Source of the DNA: SCTM01 sp965279655
GTDB taxonomy: Bacteria > Pseudomonadota > Alphaproteobacteria > Rhodospirillales > Rhodospirillaceae
Length of the DNA stretch: 64,000 nucleotides
Direction: 5' to 3'
NCBI GenBank assembly: GCA_965279655.1
Contig: OZ257255.1
Coordinates: forward strand, 2,666,001 to 2,730,000
Below the pieces are notes generated by a model. It was not told the DNA's origin and ran no database searches. It was given only the letters and a program-made list of their open reading frames with translations. Below are positions 34,409 to 42,615 of this stretch, in pieces. Numbering within the stretch: position 1 is the stretch's first letter; every line of letters starts with the position of its first letter. A program made the position numbers and the translations under genes.

Positions 34409-36631
34409 ATGAACGTCGTCCCCATTCCCATGTACGCCCGTCCGCCCGGCGGAGCGCCGGCCAACTTCAAGCTGACGAGCGAATACACGCCCGCGGGCGA
34501 TCAGCCGCGCGCGATCGGCGAACTCATGGACGGCCTGGGCCGCCAGGAGAAAGACCAAGTGCTGCTCGGCGTCACGGGCTCCGGCAAGACGTTCACGATG
34601 GCGCAGGTGATCGCCAAGTCTGGCCGGCCGGCGCTGATCCTCGCGCCCAATAAGACGCTGGCCGCCCAGCTGTATGGAGAAATGAAGAACTTCTTCCCGG
34701 ACAACGCGGTCGAGTACTTCGTGTCCTACTACGACTACTACCAGCCGGAAGCCTATGTGCCCCGCACGGACACCTATATCGAGAAGGACTCCAGCATCAA
34801 CGAGCAGATCGACCGCATGCGCCATGCGGCGACGCGTTCGATCCTTGAACGGCGCGACGTCATCATCGTCGCCTCGGTGAGCTGCATCTACGGCCTGGGC
34901 TCGGTCGAGAGCTATTCGCGCATGACCTTCAAGATCCAGGAAGGGACGCAATTTCCGCGCCAGGAATTGCTCAAACAGCTCGTCGCCCTGCAATACAAGC
35001 GCAACGACATGTCGTTCGTGCGCGGGACGTTCCGCGTGCGCGGCGACGTGGTGGAGATTTTCCCGGCGCACTTGGAAGACCGCGCCTGGCGCGTCTCCCT
35101 GTTCGGCGACGACGTGGAAGGCATCCAGGAGTTCGATCCCCTGACCGGCGAGAAGACCGACAATCTGCCGGAAGTGTCCGTATACCCGTCGAGCCACTAT
35201 GTGACGCCGCGCCCGGCCCTGTCGCAGGCGATCAAGGGCATCAAGGCGGAACTGAAAGTGCGGCTGGAGGAATTCCACCAGCAAGGCAAGCTGCTGGAGG
35301 CGCAACGCCTGGAGCAGCGGACCATGTTCGATCTCGAGATGCTCGAGACCACGGGCCACTGCAAGAGCATCGAGAACTATTCGCGCTTCCTCACCGGCCG
35401 CAAGCCGGGGGAACCGCCGCCGACGCTGTTCGAGTACCTGCCCCAGGACGCACTGCTGTTCGTGGACGAAAGCCATGTGACGGTTCCGCAGATCGGCGGC
35501 ATGTATCGCGGCGACTTCAATCGCAAATGGACCCTGTCGGAATTCGGCTTCCGCCTGCCGTCGTGCATCGACAATCGCCCCCTCAAGTTCGAGGAGTGGG
35601 AATCCATGCGGCCCGACACCGTGTTCGTGTCGGCCACGCCGGGCGACTGGGAGATGGAGCGCACGGGCGGCGTGTTCGCGGAGCAGGTGATCCGTCCGAC
35701 CGGCCTGATCGATCCGATCATCACCATCCGACCGGCCGACAAGCAGGTCGACGACTTGCTGGCCGAGGTGAAAGCTGTGGCGGCGAAGGGCATGCGGACT
35801 CTGGTGACCACACTCACCAAGCGCATGGCGGAAGACCTGACGGAATACCTGCATGAACACGGCGTGCGCGTGCGCTACATGCACTCCGATATCGAAACCC
35901 TCGAACGCATCGAGATCATTCGTGACCTGCGGCTGGGCGCGTTTGACGTGCTCGTGGGCATCAACCTGCTGCGCGAAGGCCTCGATATTCCGGAATGCGC
36001 CCTCGTTGCGATCCTGGATGCGGACAAGGAAGGTTTCCTGCGCTCGGCGCGCTCCCTGATCCAGACCATCGGCCGCGCGGCACGCAATGTCGACGGACGC
36101 GTGCTGCTGTATGCCGACAGGATGACGAACTCCATGAACATCGCCATCGGCGAGACCAACCGCCGCCGCGAGAAGCAGCAGGCGTTCAACGCCGCCAACG
36201 GCATCACGCCGGAGTCCATCCGCAGCCGCATCAACGACATCATCGACAGCGTCTACGAGCAGGACCGGGTGACAGTGGACACGGGGCTCGCGGAAGAGCC
36301 GCACATGCTCGGCCATAATCTGCGCGCCACCATCGCGGATCTGGAGGGCAAGATGCGGGCGGCCGCCGCGGATCTGGAATTCGAGGACGCCGCGCGCTTG
36401 CGCGACGAGATCAAGCGTCTGGAACAGATGGAACTGGAATACGGCGGCGACGGGTCCTCGCCCGTCGGCGGCGAGGGCGAGGATGGGCCAAAGGTCGGTA
36501 GCGGGGCCGTACCGGCCTCCGCCCCCTCCCAAGCCGCCGCCCGCAAGGCGCTCAAGGGGATGGCCTCCAAGGCCAAGAGCGGCCGGCCCAAGGGATTCGG
36601 CCCGGGACGCGGGATGGGACGGCGGTCGTAA
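34409..36631 (+). CDS. uvrB: Excinuclease ABC subunit B
   Basis: 740 residues from ATG 34409; in-frame ATGs at 34340 and 34430 are alternatives, and the conserved part starts at FKLTSEYTPAGDQPRAI. Helicase motif I is GVTGSGKTFT, the beta-hairpin that clamps DNA is YYDYYQPEAYVPRTDTYIEK, and motif II is LFVDESHVT. Motifs V/VI are INLLREGLDIPE and LIQTIGRAARN. The C-terminal UVR domain (DLEFEDAARLRDEIKRLEQM) contacts UvrA/UvrC. The protein verifies lesions in nucleotide excision repair. It has a low-complexity Gly/Ser/Ala tail. Confidence 0.97.
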   Translation: MNVVPIPMYARPPGGAPANFKLTSEYTPAGDQPRAIGELMDGLGRQEKDQVLLGVTGSGKTFTMAQVIAKSGRPALILAPNKTLAAQLYGEMKNFFPDNAVEYFVSYYDYYQPEAYVPRTDTYIEKDSSINEQIDRMRHAATRSILERRDVIIVASVSCIYGLGSVESYSRMTFKIQEGTQFPRQELLKQLVALQYKRNDMSFVRGTFRVRGDVVEIFPAHLEDRAWRVSLFGDDVEGIQEFDPLTGEKTDNLPEVSVYPSSHYVTPRPALSQAIKGIKAELKVRLEEFHQQGKLLEAQRLEQRTMFDLEMLETTGHCKSIENYSRFLTGRKPGEPPPTLFEYLPQDALLFVDESHVTVPQIGGMYRGDFNRKWTLSEFGFRLPSCIDNRPLKFEEWESMRPDTVFVSATPGDWEMERTGGVFAEQVIRPTGLIDPIITIRPADKQVDDLLAEVKAVAAKGMRTLVTTLTKRMAEDLTEYLHEHGVRVRYMHSDIETLERIEIIRDLRLGAFDVLVGINLLREGLDIPECALVAILDADKEGFLRSARSLIQTIGRAARNVDGRVLLYADRMTNSMNIAIGETNRRREKQQAFNAANGITPESIRSRINDIIDSVYEQDRVTVDTGLAEEPHMLGHNLRATIADLEGKMRAAAADLEFEDAARLRDEIKRLEQMELEYGGDGSSPVGGEGEDGPKVGSGAVPASAPSQAAARKALKGMASKAKSGRPKGFGPGRGMGRRS

Positions 36632-36709
36632 GGCTCAGCGCCGATAACTTTTGCGATAACTCATTGATATCACAATAAATATTCCCGCTGAAATGACTAC
36701 CCCAGCAAC

Positions 36710-36730
36710 TGCGAATCATTTGCAATTGCA
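36710..36730 (+). promoter_or_regulatory. Fur-like box upstream of bfd
   Basis: TGCGAAT-C-ATTTGCA (36710-36724) is a 7-1-7 palindrome with one mismatch, the form described for alphaproteobacterial Fur/Mur sites. It overlaps a perfect TGCAATTGCA (36721-36730). It lies 67-87 nt before the bfd start, a good place for iron-dependent repression. Confidence 0.6.
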
Positions 36731-36796
36731 TCCGAGTCATGGCATCTCTATGTGCACGGCGACAGTCGCCGTGAAGCACAGGGAACCCGCGCCGCC

Positions 36797-36994
36797 ATGT
36801 ACGTTTGCCTCTGCAATGGTCTTAGCGACCGCGACATCCGGCGCGCTGCCGACCAGGGTCACTGCAACGTCAAGGGCGCCTATCGCGCCCTCGAAGCGGA
36901 AGTGAACTGCGGTCGCTGCGTGCCGATGGCGCAGGAAATGATCAGCGAGCACCGTCGCCTGTGCGCCATGGGGCCGGCCGAAGCGGCGGAATAG
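36797..36994 (+). CDS. bfd: Bacterioferritin-associated ferredoxin
   Basis: 65 residues from ATG 36797. The [2Fe-2S] ligand pattern C-x-C (Cys4, Cys6) and C-x-x-C (Cys38, Cys41) is in MYVCLCNGLSDRDI and EVNCGRCVPM, as in Bfd. It delivers electrons to bacterioferritin to release stored iron. A Fur-like box upstream fits induction when iron is scarce. It converges on bfr with only 5 nt between the stops. The frame is open further upstream, but that part lacks conserved residues. Confidence 0.93.
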   Translation: MYVCLCNGLSDRDIRRAADQGHCNVKGAYRALEAEVNCGRCVPMAQEMISEHRRLCAMGPAEAAE

Positions 36995-36999
36995 CGCTT

Positions 37000-37479
37000 T
37001 CAGCTCTCCGCCGGCTTGCTCTGCATCTGGATGTAGTTCGGCAGGCCGATCTTCTCGATCATCTGCAGCTGCGTCTCGAGGAAGTCGACGTGCTCCTCCT
37101 CTGATTCGAGGATGTCCTCGAACAGTTCGCGGCTGATGTAATCCTGCACTTTTTCACAGTGCGCGATCGCTTCGCGCAGCACGGGCATCGCCAGCATCTC
37201 GATCTTAAGATCGCAGCTGAGGATTTCCTTCACGTCCTCGCCGATCAGCAGCTTGCCGAGATCCTGCAGGTTCGGAAGGCCTTCGAGAAACAGCACGCGC
37301 TCGATCAGCTTGTCCGCGTGCTTCATCTCGTCGATGGATTCTTCATATTCCTTCTTGGCGAGGCGCGACACGCCCCAGTTCTTCAGCATGCGCGAGTGCA
37401 GAAAGTACTGATTGATCGCCGTCAATTCGTTCCTCAGAACAGAATTGAGATAGGTGATGACCTGCTTGTCGCCCTTCAT
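37000..37479 (-). CDS. bfr: Bacterioferritin
   Basis: 159 residues, the standard length. Ferroxidase ligands Glu18, Glu51, His54, Glu94, Glu127 and His130 are in the expected places (NELTAINQYFLHSR, SIDEMKHADKLIERVLFLEG, ILESEEEHVDFLETQ). Met52, the axial haem ligand at the dimer interface, is present. It stores iron as a mineral in a 24-subunit shell and guards against Fenton chemistry. It is convergent with bfd, its electron partner, and a second Fur-like box lies upstream (37551-37565). Confidence 0.97.
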   Translation of the reverse strand: MKGDKQVITYLNSVLRNELTAINQYFLHSRMLKNWGVSRLAKKEYEESIDEMKHADKLIERVLFLEGLPNLQDLGKLLIGEDVKEILSCDLKIEMLAMPVLREAIAHCEKVQDYISRELFEDILESEEEHVDFLETQLQMIEKIGLPNYIQMQSKPAES

Positions 37480-37550
37480 GACGCGCGTCCTTCTACGTTG
37501 CTGCGTGCGAATTTAGCGGTTGGCGCACCTGTGTCCAGCATCATACTTCG

Positions 37551-37565
37551 CGCAAGTGATTTGCA
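37551..37565 (-). promoter_or_regulatory. Fur-like box upstream of bfr
   Basis: CGCAAGT-G-ATTTGCA, a 7-1-7 palindrome with two mismatches and close to the box before bfd. It lies 72-86 nt upstream of the bfr ATG. Confidence 0.4.
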
Positions 37566-37574
37566 GATAATGGC

Positions 37575-37613
37575 AAAAGCCGCACGCGCGCTTGAATCGC
37601 GCGTGCGGCTTTT
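37575..37613 (-). terminator. Terminator of the hemerythrin gene
   Basis: A 16-bp perfect stem, AAAAGCCGCACGCGCG (37575-37590) with CGCGCGTGCGGCTTTT (37598-37613), 7-nt loop, 15 nt past the hemerythrin stop. It is near-symmetrical and could act both ways; on the plus strand TTTTTGTTT follows. It insulates the bfr promoter. Confidence 0.8.
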
Positions 37614-37627
37614 TGTTTCGCGAAGAG

Positions 37628-38149
37628 CTAGACGGTCGGTTGATCGTGTTCCAGCTGAATGCCCTTCATGGAGCGGGTGCGCGGCTTCGGCATGCCGTTC
37701 TTCTTGTAGTCTTCCATGAGTTCCTTTTTGCGCGCGATCATCTGCTCCCCGAGGTACTTCATATCGACGTCGCTATCACGCGCCTGTGAGAAGATGCCGC
37801 CGCGCTGTTCTTCTTCCTTCACGTGGTGCTTGATCTCTTCGGACAGGACTTTGACTTTGGCGTCGTAGTAGTGGTCGTCCGGAGAACCGGCCTCGATTTC
37901 GGCGATCAGGACCTTGGCGCCGTCGTGTTCGACCTGGGCTTCGTCCAGCATGTCGTGTTCGACCGCCTCGAGGCAGGCCGGATAGAAAATCTCTTCCTCA
38001 ATGGCCGTATGGATGGTCAATTCCATACAGATCTGTCGTGCAATCTCGGCTTTCTTGCCGCGGGATTTTTCGTACTTTTTGAAAAGCTCTTCCACCTTGC
38101 GGTGATCGGCCTTGAGAAGGGCGATGGCGTCCATCGTCGCTTTTGGCAT
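37628..38149 (-). CDS. Hemerythrin-domain protein
   Basis: 173 residues with AGGACC before ATG 38149. A four-helix hemerythrin-like bundle covers about 1-130: ALLKADHRKVEELFKKYE (His16), LTIHTAIEEEIFYPACLE (HxxxE), EAQVEHDGAKVLIAEIE, and EIKHHVKEEEQRGGIF (HHxxxE). These give the His/Glu set for a di-iron site that binds oxygen or nitric oxide. The C-terminus is basic and polar. Similar stand-alone proteins are tied to oxygen or NO stress. It sits beside iron storage genes, but each has its own transcript. Confidence 0.92.
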   Translation of the reverse strand: MPKATMDAIALLKADHRKVEELFKKYEKSRGKKAEIARQICMELTIHTAIEEEIFYPACLEAVEHDMLDEAQVEHDGAKVLIAEIEAGSPDDHYYDAKVKVLSEEIKHHVKEEEQRGGIFSQARDSDVDMKYLGEQMIARKKELMEDYKKNGMPKPRTRSMKGIQLEHDQPTV

Positions 38150-38293
38150 GACACGGTCCTATGTGATTTGATGGTGGGATTCCGTGGGTTGAACGCCGTA
38201 AGGCGGGATAAAGGTCCCGCCCGGCGCGCCCGCACGAAAAACGAGAGGTGATGCCATGCTGCTTCCGGTTCCGTTCGAAAAGGTGCGTTTGGG

Positions 38294-39328
38294 ATGAGTC
38301 TGCCGCGGGTTCTGGTCTACAAATCATCTTATGCACGGGTCGGAGCCGAGATGACCGGCGCCGACTGCGTCGTCATGGACGAAGCGGGCGCGATCACCCT
38401 GAACGGCGAGACGCTTACGCCGGAGACTGCCGCGCTCGACGCGGCGTGGATCAATTTCGACGTCTTCGGCTCCCCAGCGTCGCGCGCGTTCTTCGGCGCC
38501 ATCATGACGTCGCCGACTATCCGCTGGGCCCATACAGCGGCGGCCGGCCTCGACCACCCGATGTTCGCGAAGCTCGTCGAAAAAGGCGTGACGCTGAGCA
38601 CGACCCATGTGCAATCGCTCGGCATCGCCGAGTTCGTGATATGGGGCGTGTTGGACGCGCTTCAGCGCGGACCGGAACAGCGCAAGCGGCAGGCGGAGCG
38701 GCGGTGGGACCGGCTCCGGAACCGGGAAGTCGCACAGACCACATGGTTGATCGTCGGCTTCGGCGCCATCGGGCAGGATGTCGCCAAGCGCGCGCGGGCC
38801 TTCGGCGCGCGCATCGTCGGCGTGCGGCGCAGCGCCGGCTCGCATCCGCTGGCGGACACGATGATCAGCGATTGGCGCCAGGGATTGGCGGACGCCGATG
38901 TAATCGTGCTGTCCTTGCCCTTGAGCCCCGCGACCAAGAACATGGCGGACGCGAGTGCATTCGCCGCGATGAAGCCGGGATCAATTCTGGTCAACGTCGC
39001 GCGCGGCGGGCTGGTGAACGAACCGGATCTGCTTGCCGCCCTGGACCAGGGCCGGCCTCAACATGCGGTGTTGGACGTGTTCGTGCAGGAGCCGTTGCCG
39101 GCGGACAGTCCGTTCTGGACCCATCCGAACGTGATGTTGAGCCCGCATGATTCGCCCAGCACGGAAGGCTACGCGCGCCGGGCCGACGAATGGTTTCTGG
39201 GCAATCTGCAGCTGTTCCTCGCGGGCAAACCAGTGCGCGACGTGGTCAAGGCAGCCGAGGTGATCGCGGGCGTCACACCCAATCCGGCGGCGCACCGCCT
39301 CATTCCTGAGGCAACTCGAACCAAGTAA
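38294..39328 (+). CDS. D-isomer-specific 2-hydroxyacid dehydrogenase
   Basis: 344 residues, without a signal peptide (unlike the paralogous gene at 5984-7129). NAD motif TWLIVGFGAIGQDVAKRARA, catalytic Arg in LVNVARGGLVNEPDL, Glu in DVFVQEPLPADSPFW and His in MLSPHDSPSTEG are all present. It would reduce a 2-oxoacid, glyoxylate- or hydroxypyruvate-like, with NAD(P)H. The stop directly abuts the stop of the convergent amidase gene. Upstream, 38150-38293 shows nothing notable. Confidence 0.9.
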   Translation: MSLPRVLVYKSSYARVGAEMTGADCVVMDEAGAITLNGETLTPETAALDAAWINFDVFGSPASRAFFGAIMTSPTIRWAHTAAAGLDHPMFAKLVEKGVTLSTTHVQSLGIAEFVIWGVLDALQRGPEQRKRQAERRWDRLRNREVAQTTWLIVGFGAIGQDVAKRARAFGARIVGVRRSAGSHPLADTMISDWRQGLADADVIVLSLPLSPATKNMADASAFAAMKPGSILVNVARGGLVNEPDLLAALDQGRPQHAVLDVFVQEPLPADSPFWTHPNVMLSPHDSPSTEGYARRADEWFLGNLQLFLAGKPVRDVVKAAEVIAGVTPNPAAHRLIPEATRTK

Positions 39329-40732
39329 TCAGATGTCGAGTTTCGGCGCAGGCAGCGGCGGAAACACTTTCCCGAACGCCGTCCCGAGGCCCAGCAGCGT
39401 GCCGTCGGACATCGACGGACCGATGAACAGCCCACCCATGGGCATGCCGGACGGTGTCAACGCGAGCGGCACGCTGAGACCCGGCAACTGCGCCGTAGTG
39501 GGCGGCAAGGTGTAGCGCGCGTAGGCGAGGGCCGACTCCGACGTTCCATTCACCATTACACTGCCGTCGTCATCGACGGTCTTGGCGACCACCGGCGACG
39601 CGGGTGTGAACATCGCGGTCACGCGATGGGTCTCGAAGTAGGATGCGTAAGCCTGACGCAGCTTCGGCTGTTCGACCTCGATGATATGGCGGTACTCGGC
39701 GGAAGAGGTCTTCTCGCCTTCCATCAGTCGCTGGCGCGTGGTGCGCATCGCCGGCGATACCGCGGCGTCATAGACATCCAGAATGGTGCGCTTCGCCCCA
39801 TGGCTGGCGAGATAGATCGCGAGATCACGCGGCCGCTCGTAGTGGCCGAGCGCCATGTAGATGTCCGCCAATTGCGGCAATCCGGGCAAGTCCGCCTCGA
39901 CGAACTCCACCCCGGCCTTCTTCAGGCGGGAGACGGCATCGGCGAACACGCCCGCCACATCGCTTTCGATGTTCTCTTGGAAGAACGCACGCGGCAGGCC
40001 CAGGCGGAGACCTTCGAGATTTCCAAACGTCACCTCGGCGCGCGCATCGGCGTGCAGTTGATCCATGAAAATCAAATCGACGGGATCGCGCGCGAACCAG
40101 CCCGCCGTGTCGCGGCTGTTGGACAGTGGAATGATCCCGCGCTGGCTGACGCGCCCGACCGTGGGACGGAATCCCCAGATGCCGCACACCGCCGCCGGCA
40201 ACATCACCGAGCCGCCGGTATCCGTGCCGAGACCCGCCGGCAGGATGCGCGCGGCGACAGCCGCGGCTGACCCGCCGCTGGACCCGCCGCTGATGGCTTG
40301 CGGATTGTAGGGATTGCCCGTGTCGCCGAAGGTCTTGTTGGCGCCGGTGATGCCCAAGGCGAGTTCATGCAGGTTAGTCTTGCCGGCGATCAACCCGCCC
40401 GCGGCGCGCAACTTCTTCACCACGTCGGCGTCGCGCACAGGATGCCAGTCCGTCAAACCCGGCGTGCCGCCGGTGGTGATGTAGTCGACCGTATCGAGAT
40501 TGTCCTTCACGGCAATCGGCGCGCCGGCGAGCGGTTTGGTGCGATCCGCCGCGCGCGCATCGGCCAGGAACTTTTCGCCCGGGGCAGTGATGAAGGCGTT
40601 GAGGTGCTTCAGAGCCTGCGCTTTGACCACCACCTTGGCGGCCACATCCTCCGGCGTGAACACGCCTTTAGACAGCGCCGCGCAGAGCGCCGTCAGGGAG
40701 AGATCGAGCGGATCGTCCCCCGTATTGGCCAT
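39329..40732 (-). CDS. Amidase-signature family hydrolase
   Basis: 467 residues. The Ser-cisSer-Lys triad is visible: Lys in GAPIAVKDNLDTVD, the Gly/Ser box AISGGSSGGSAAAVAARILP with the cis-Ser, and the nucleophile in GTDTGGSVMLPAAVCGIWGF. The Ser-Val-Met-Leu after the nucleophile, rather than Ser-Ile-Arg, is a mild variation. It cleaves amides to acid and ammonia, and the substrate cannot be told. No signal peptide is seen. It is read in the same direction as pssA and starts 10 nt after the pssA stop, so it may be co-transcribed with psd-pssA. Confidence 0.92.
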   Translation of the reverse strand: MANTGDDPLDLSLTALCAALSKGVFTPEDVAAKVVVKAQALKHLNAFITAPGEKFLADARAADRTKPLAGAPIAVKDNLDTVDYITTGGTPGLTDWHPVRDADVVKKLRAAGGLIAGKTNLHELALGITGANKTFGDTGNPYNPQAISGGSSGGSAAAVAARILPAGLGTDTGGSVMLPAAVCGIWGFRPTVGRVSQRGIIPLSNSRDTAGWFARDPVDLIFMDQLHADARAEVTFGNLEGLRLGLPRAFFQENIESDVAGVFADAVSRLKKAGVEFVEADLPGLPQLADIYMALGHYERPRDLAIYLASHGAKRTILDVYDAAVSPAMRTTRQRLMEGEKTSSAEYRHIIEVEQPKLRQAYASYFETHRVTAMFTPASPVVAKTVDDDGSVMVNGTSESALAYARYTLPPTTAQLPGLSVPLALTPSGMPMGGLFIGPSMSDGTLLGLGTAFGKVFPPLPAPKLDI

Positions 40733-40742
40733 CAGTGACCAG

Positions 40743-41630
40743 TCACTGAATGTCCTCGTGGACCTCGTCGGCGGCTTCCGCCGCCACGGCCGCCTGAGTC
40801 GCGACGGGCGCGCGCTTCAATTTGCGGAATTTGAAGAATGCGACCGGGATGCTGAGGAGATACGCGATCCCGAGCACGCTGAGAGTGGCCCAGGTATCCG
40901 TGACAAGGAACGCGACTGTCACAACGATGAGAAGCATAAGCGGCGGCACCCACTGCGGCTTCAACCGCACATGTTTGCCGGAGAAGGTCGGAAGCCGGCT
41001 GACCATCAGCAAAGCGACGCCGAGCAGCACCACACCTTGGAGTATCGGTGAACGGAAGAAGTCATTCTCGGTGTAGAGCCACAGGATCATCGGCATGATC
41101 GCAAGGCCCGCGCCCGCCGGCGCCGGTACGCCGGTGAAGTAATTGTGCGCCCACGGCGGCAAGTCGGGCTGACCGACCATGGTGTTGAAGCGCGCAAGAC
41201 GGAGCACACAGCACGCGGCGTAGAGCAGGCACAGCGCCCAACCGACGCTTGAATAGGTGCTCATGGTCCAGACGTAGAGCACTAGCGCCGGGCAGACTCC
41301 GAAGCTGATGCCGTCGGCGAGGGAGTCCAGTTCCTGCCCGAACTTGCTGGTGGCGCGCAGCAGCCTGGCAACCCGGCCATCTACCCCGTCAAGCACGGCG
41401 GAGATGACCTGCGCCGTGACCGCCTGCTCGAACTTGCCGGCCATCGCGTAGCGGATCGCGGTCAGGCCGGCGCATAACGCCAGCAGCGTGATGATGTTCG
41501 GGAAGATCCGGTTGAACGAGAGCGTGTTGATCTTCAGCCCACGGCCGCCGCGGAATCGGCCGCGGAAGCCCGTGCGTGAGGGGACTTCGTCGGGACGGTC
41601 GTCTGTGTCTGGCGGACCGTCTTGCGACAT
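40743..41630 (-). CDS. pssA: CDP-diacylglycerol-serine O-phosphatidyltransferase
   Basis: 295 residues with eight or so membrane segments. The CDP-alcohol phosphotransferase motif D-x2-D-G-x2-A-R-x8-G-x3-D-x3-D is complete (LDGVDGRVARLLRATSKFGQ, then ELDSLADGISFG). It makes phosphatidylserine in the inner membrane, which Psd then decarboxylates to phosphatidylethanolamine. Its ATG shares one base with the stop of psd (TGATG), so it is coupled. The N-terminal 30 residues are polar and Arg-rich. Confidence 0.94.
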   Translation of the reverse strand: MSQDGPPDTDDRPDEVPSRTGFRGRFRGGRGLKINTLSFNRIFPNIITLLALCAGLTAIRYAMAGKFEQAVTAQVISAVLDGVDGRVARLLRATSKFGQELDSLADGISFGVCPALVLYVWTMSTYSSVGWALCLLYAACCVLRLARFNTMVGQPDLPPWAHNYFTGVPAPAGAGLAIMPMILWLYTENDFFRSPILQGVVLLGVALLMVSRLPTFSGKHVRLKPQWVPPLMLLIVVTVAFLVTDTWATLSVLGIAYLLSIPVAFFKFRKLKRAPVATQAAVAAEAADEVHEDIQ

Positions 41631-42352
41631 CAGCGCACCTCGCCCTCGCGCTGCGGCTCATCGGAGGTGAGATCGGCGATCACGGTCTCTCCGGCCACCG
41701 CGTGCTGACCGACACACACCAACGGCGATACGCCGGGCGGCAGATAGACGTCGAGACGGCTGCCGAAGCGGATCATGCCGAAGCGCTGGCCGGTCACGAG
41801 TTGCTGGCCGGCACGCACATCACACCGGATGCGGCGCGCGACGAGGCCCGCGATCTGCACCACACCGACATCCTTGTTGTCGGAGGTGCGGATGTGCAGC
41901 GCCTGACGCTCGTTGTCGGCGCTCGCTTTATCGAGCGTGGCGTTGAGGAACTTGCCGGGGATGTACTGCTCTTTGACGATGGTGCCGGCGATGGGCGCGC
42001 GGTTCACATGGCAATCGAACACGCTCATGAACACGGAGACGCGGGTTACCGGCGCGGGCGGCATGTCGAGTTCCGGCGGTGGCACCACCGGTCCGATCAT
42101 CTGCACGATCCCATCGGCCGGGCTGATCACCAGGCCGGGACGCACCGGTGTCGTGCGGTCGGGATCACGGAAGAAATAGAAGCACCAGATCGTCAGGCCG
42201 AGGCCGACGGCGCCCAGCGGCGTCCAGATCCAGTAGAGGATGAGCGTCGCTACAAAGAACAGCGCGACGAACCCGGGGCCCTCCGGATGGAGTGGCGGCA
42301 GGAGGTAGTTCTTCCAGGTGATATGGGTGGACTTGGTTTCGAGCGCACTCAC
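41630..42352 (-). CDS. psd: Phosphatidylserine decarboxylase proenzyme (short type)
   Basis: 240 residues from GTG 42352. Membrane segment at about 27-55. The self-cleavage site is FGSR in GMIRFGSRLDVYLPPGVSPL, where cleavage before Ser creates the pyruvoyl group; short-type enzymes use Gly-Ser in this way. FMSVFDCHVNRAPIAGTI holds the conserved His. It turns phosphatidylserine into phosphatidylethanolamine and is co-transcribed with pssA downstream. Confidence 0.94.
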   Translation of the reverse strand: MSALETKSTHITWKNYLLPPLHPEGPGFVALFFVATLILYWIWTPLGAVGLGLTIWCFYFFRDPDRTTPVRPGLVISPADGIVQMIGPVVPPPELDMPPAPVTRVSVFMSVFDCHVNRAPIAGTIVKEQYIPGKFLNATLDKASADNERQALHIRTSDNKDVGVVQIAGLVARRIRCDVRAGQQLVTGQRFGMIRFGSRLDVYLPPGVSPLVCVGQHAVAGETVIADLTSDEPQREGEVR

Positions 42353-42436
42353 GGGCGGATTGTCCTCTGTCCGGGGGTTCGCGCAAGTCTTAGCACCGAT
42401 CCGGGGCCTACGTCAGGCTCTCCGGTCAAAACGCTC

Positions 42437-42485
42437 CAGAGCATAATTAGGTCAGTTGAAACAACCTGACCTAAATTATGCTCTG
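42437..42485. repeat. Long AT-rich hairpin element between the LysM gene and psd
   Basis: Left arm CAGAGCATAATTAGGTCAG (42437-42455) and right arm CTGACCTAAATTATGCTCTG (42466-42485) pair with one bulged base, and GTTG-AAA-CAAC closes the loop. This near-perfect 20-bp palindrome in a GC-rich region is typical of short dispersed or operator-like elements. A small CCGGCC-TTC-GGCCGG hairpin follows at 42545-42559. The whole gap is 42353-42615. Confidence 0.75.
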
Positions 42486-42615
42486 ATTCTTAATGTTAGC
42501 GCGCGATGGCCGGGCTGCGCGCAAAGGCGCGCCTCTGTCTAAGGCCGGCCTTCGGCCGGTGGGCGGATTCCACTTTTCCTTATCGCGCGCTGCCGGCCGG
42601 TTGGTTAGCGCCGGC

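Noticed and set aside
34199..36532. A 777-codon open frame antisense to uvrB
   Set aside because: Shadow of uvrB with biased composition. Only its extreme end overlaps the candidate leader or RNA at 34145-34283, which is reported separately.
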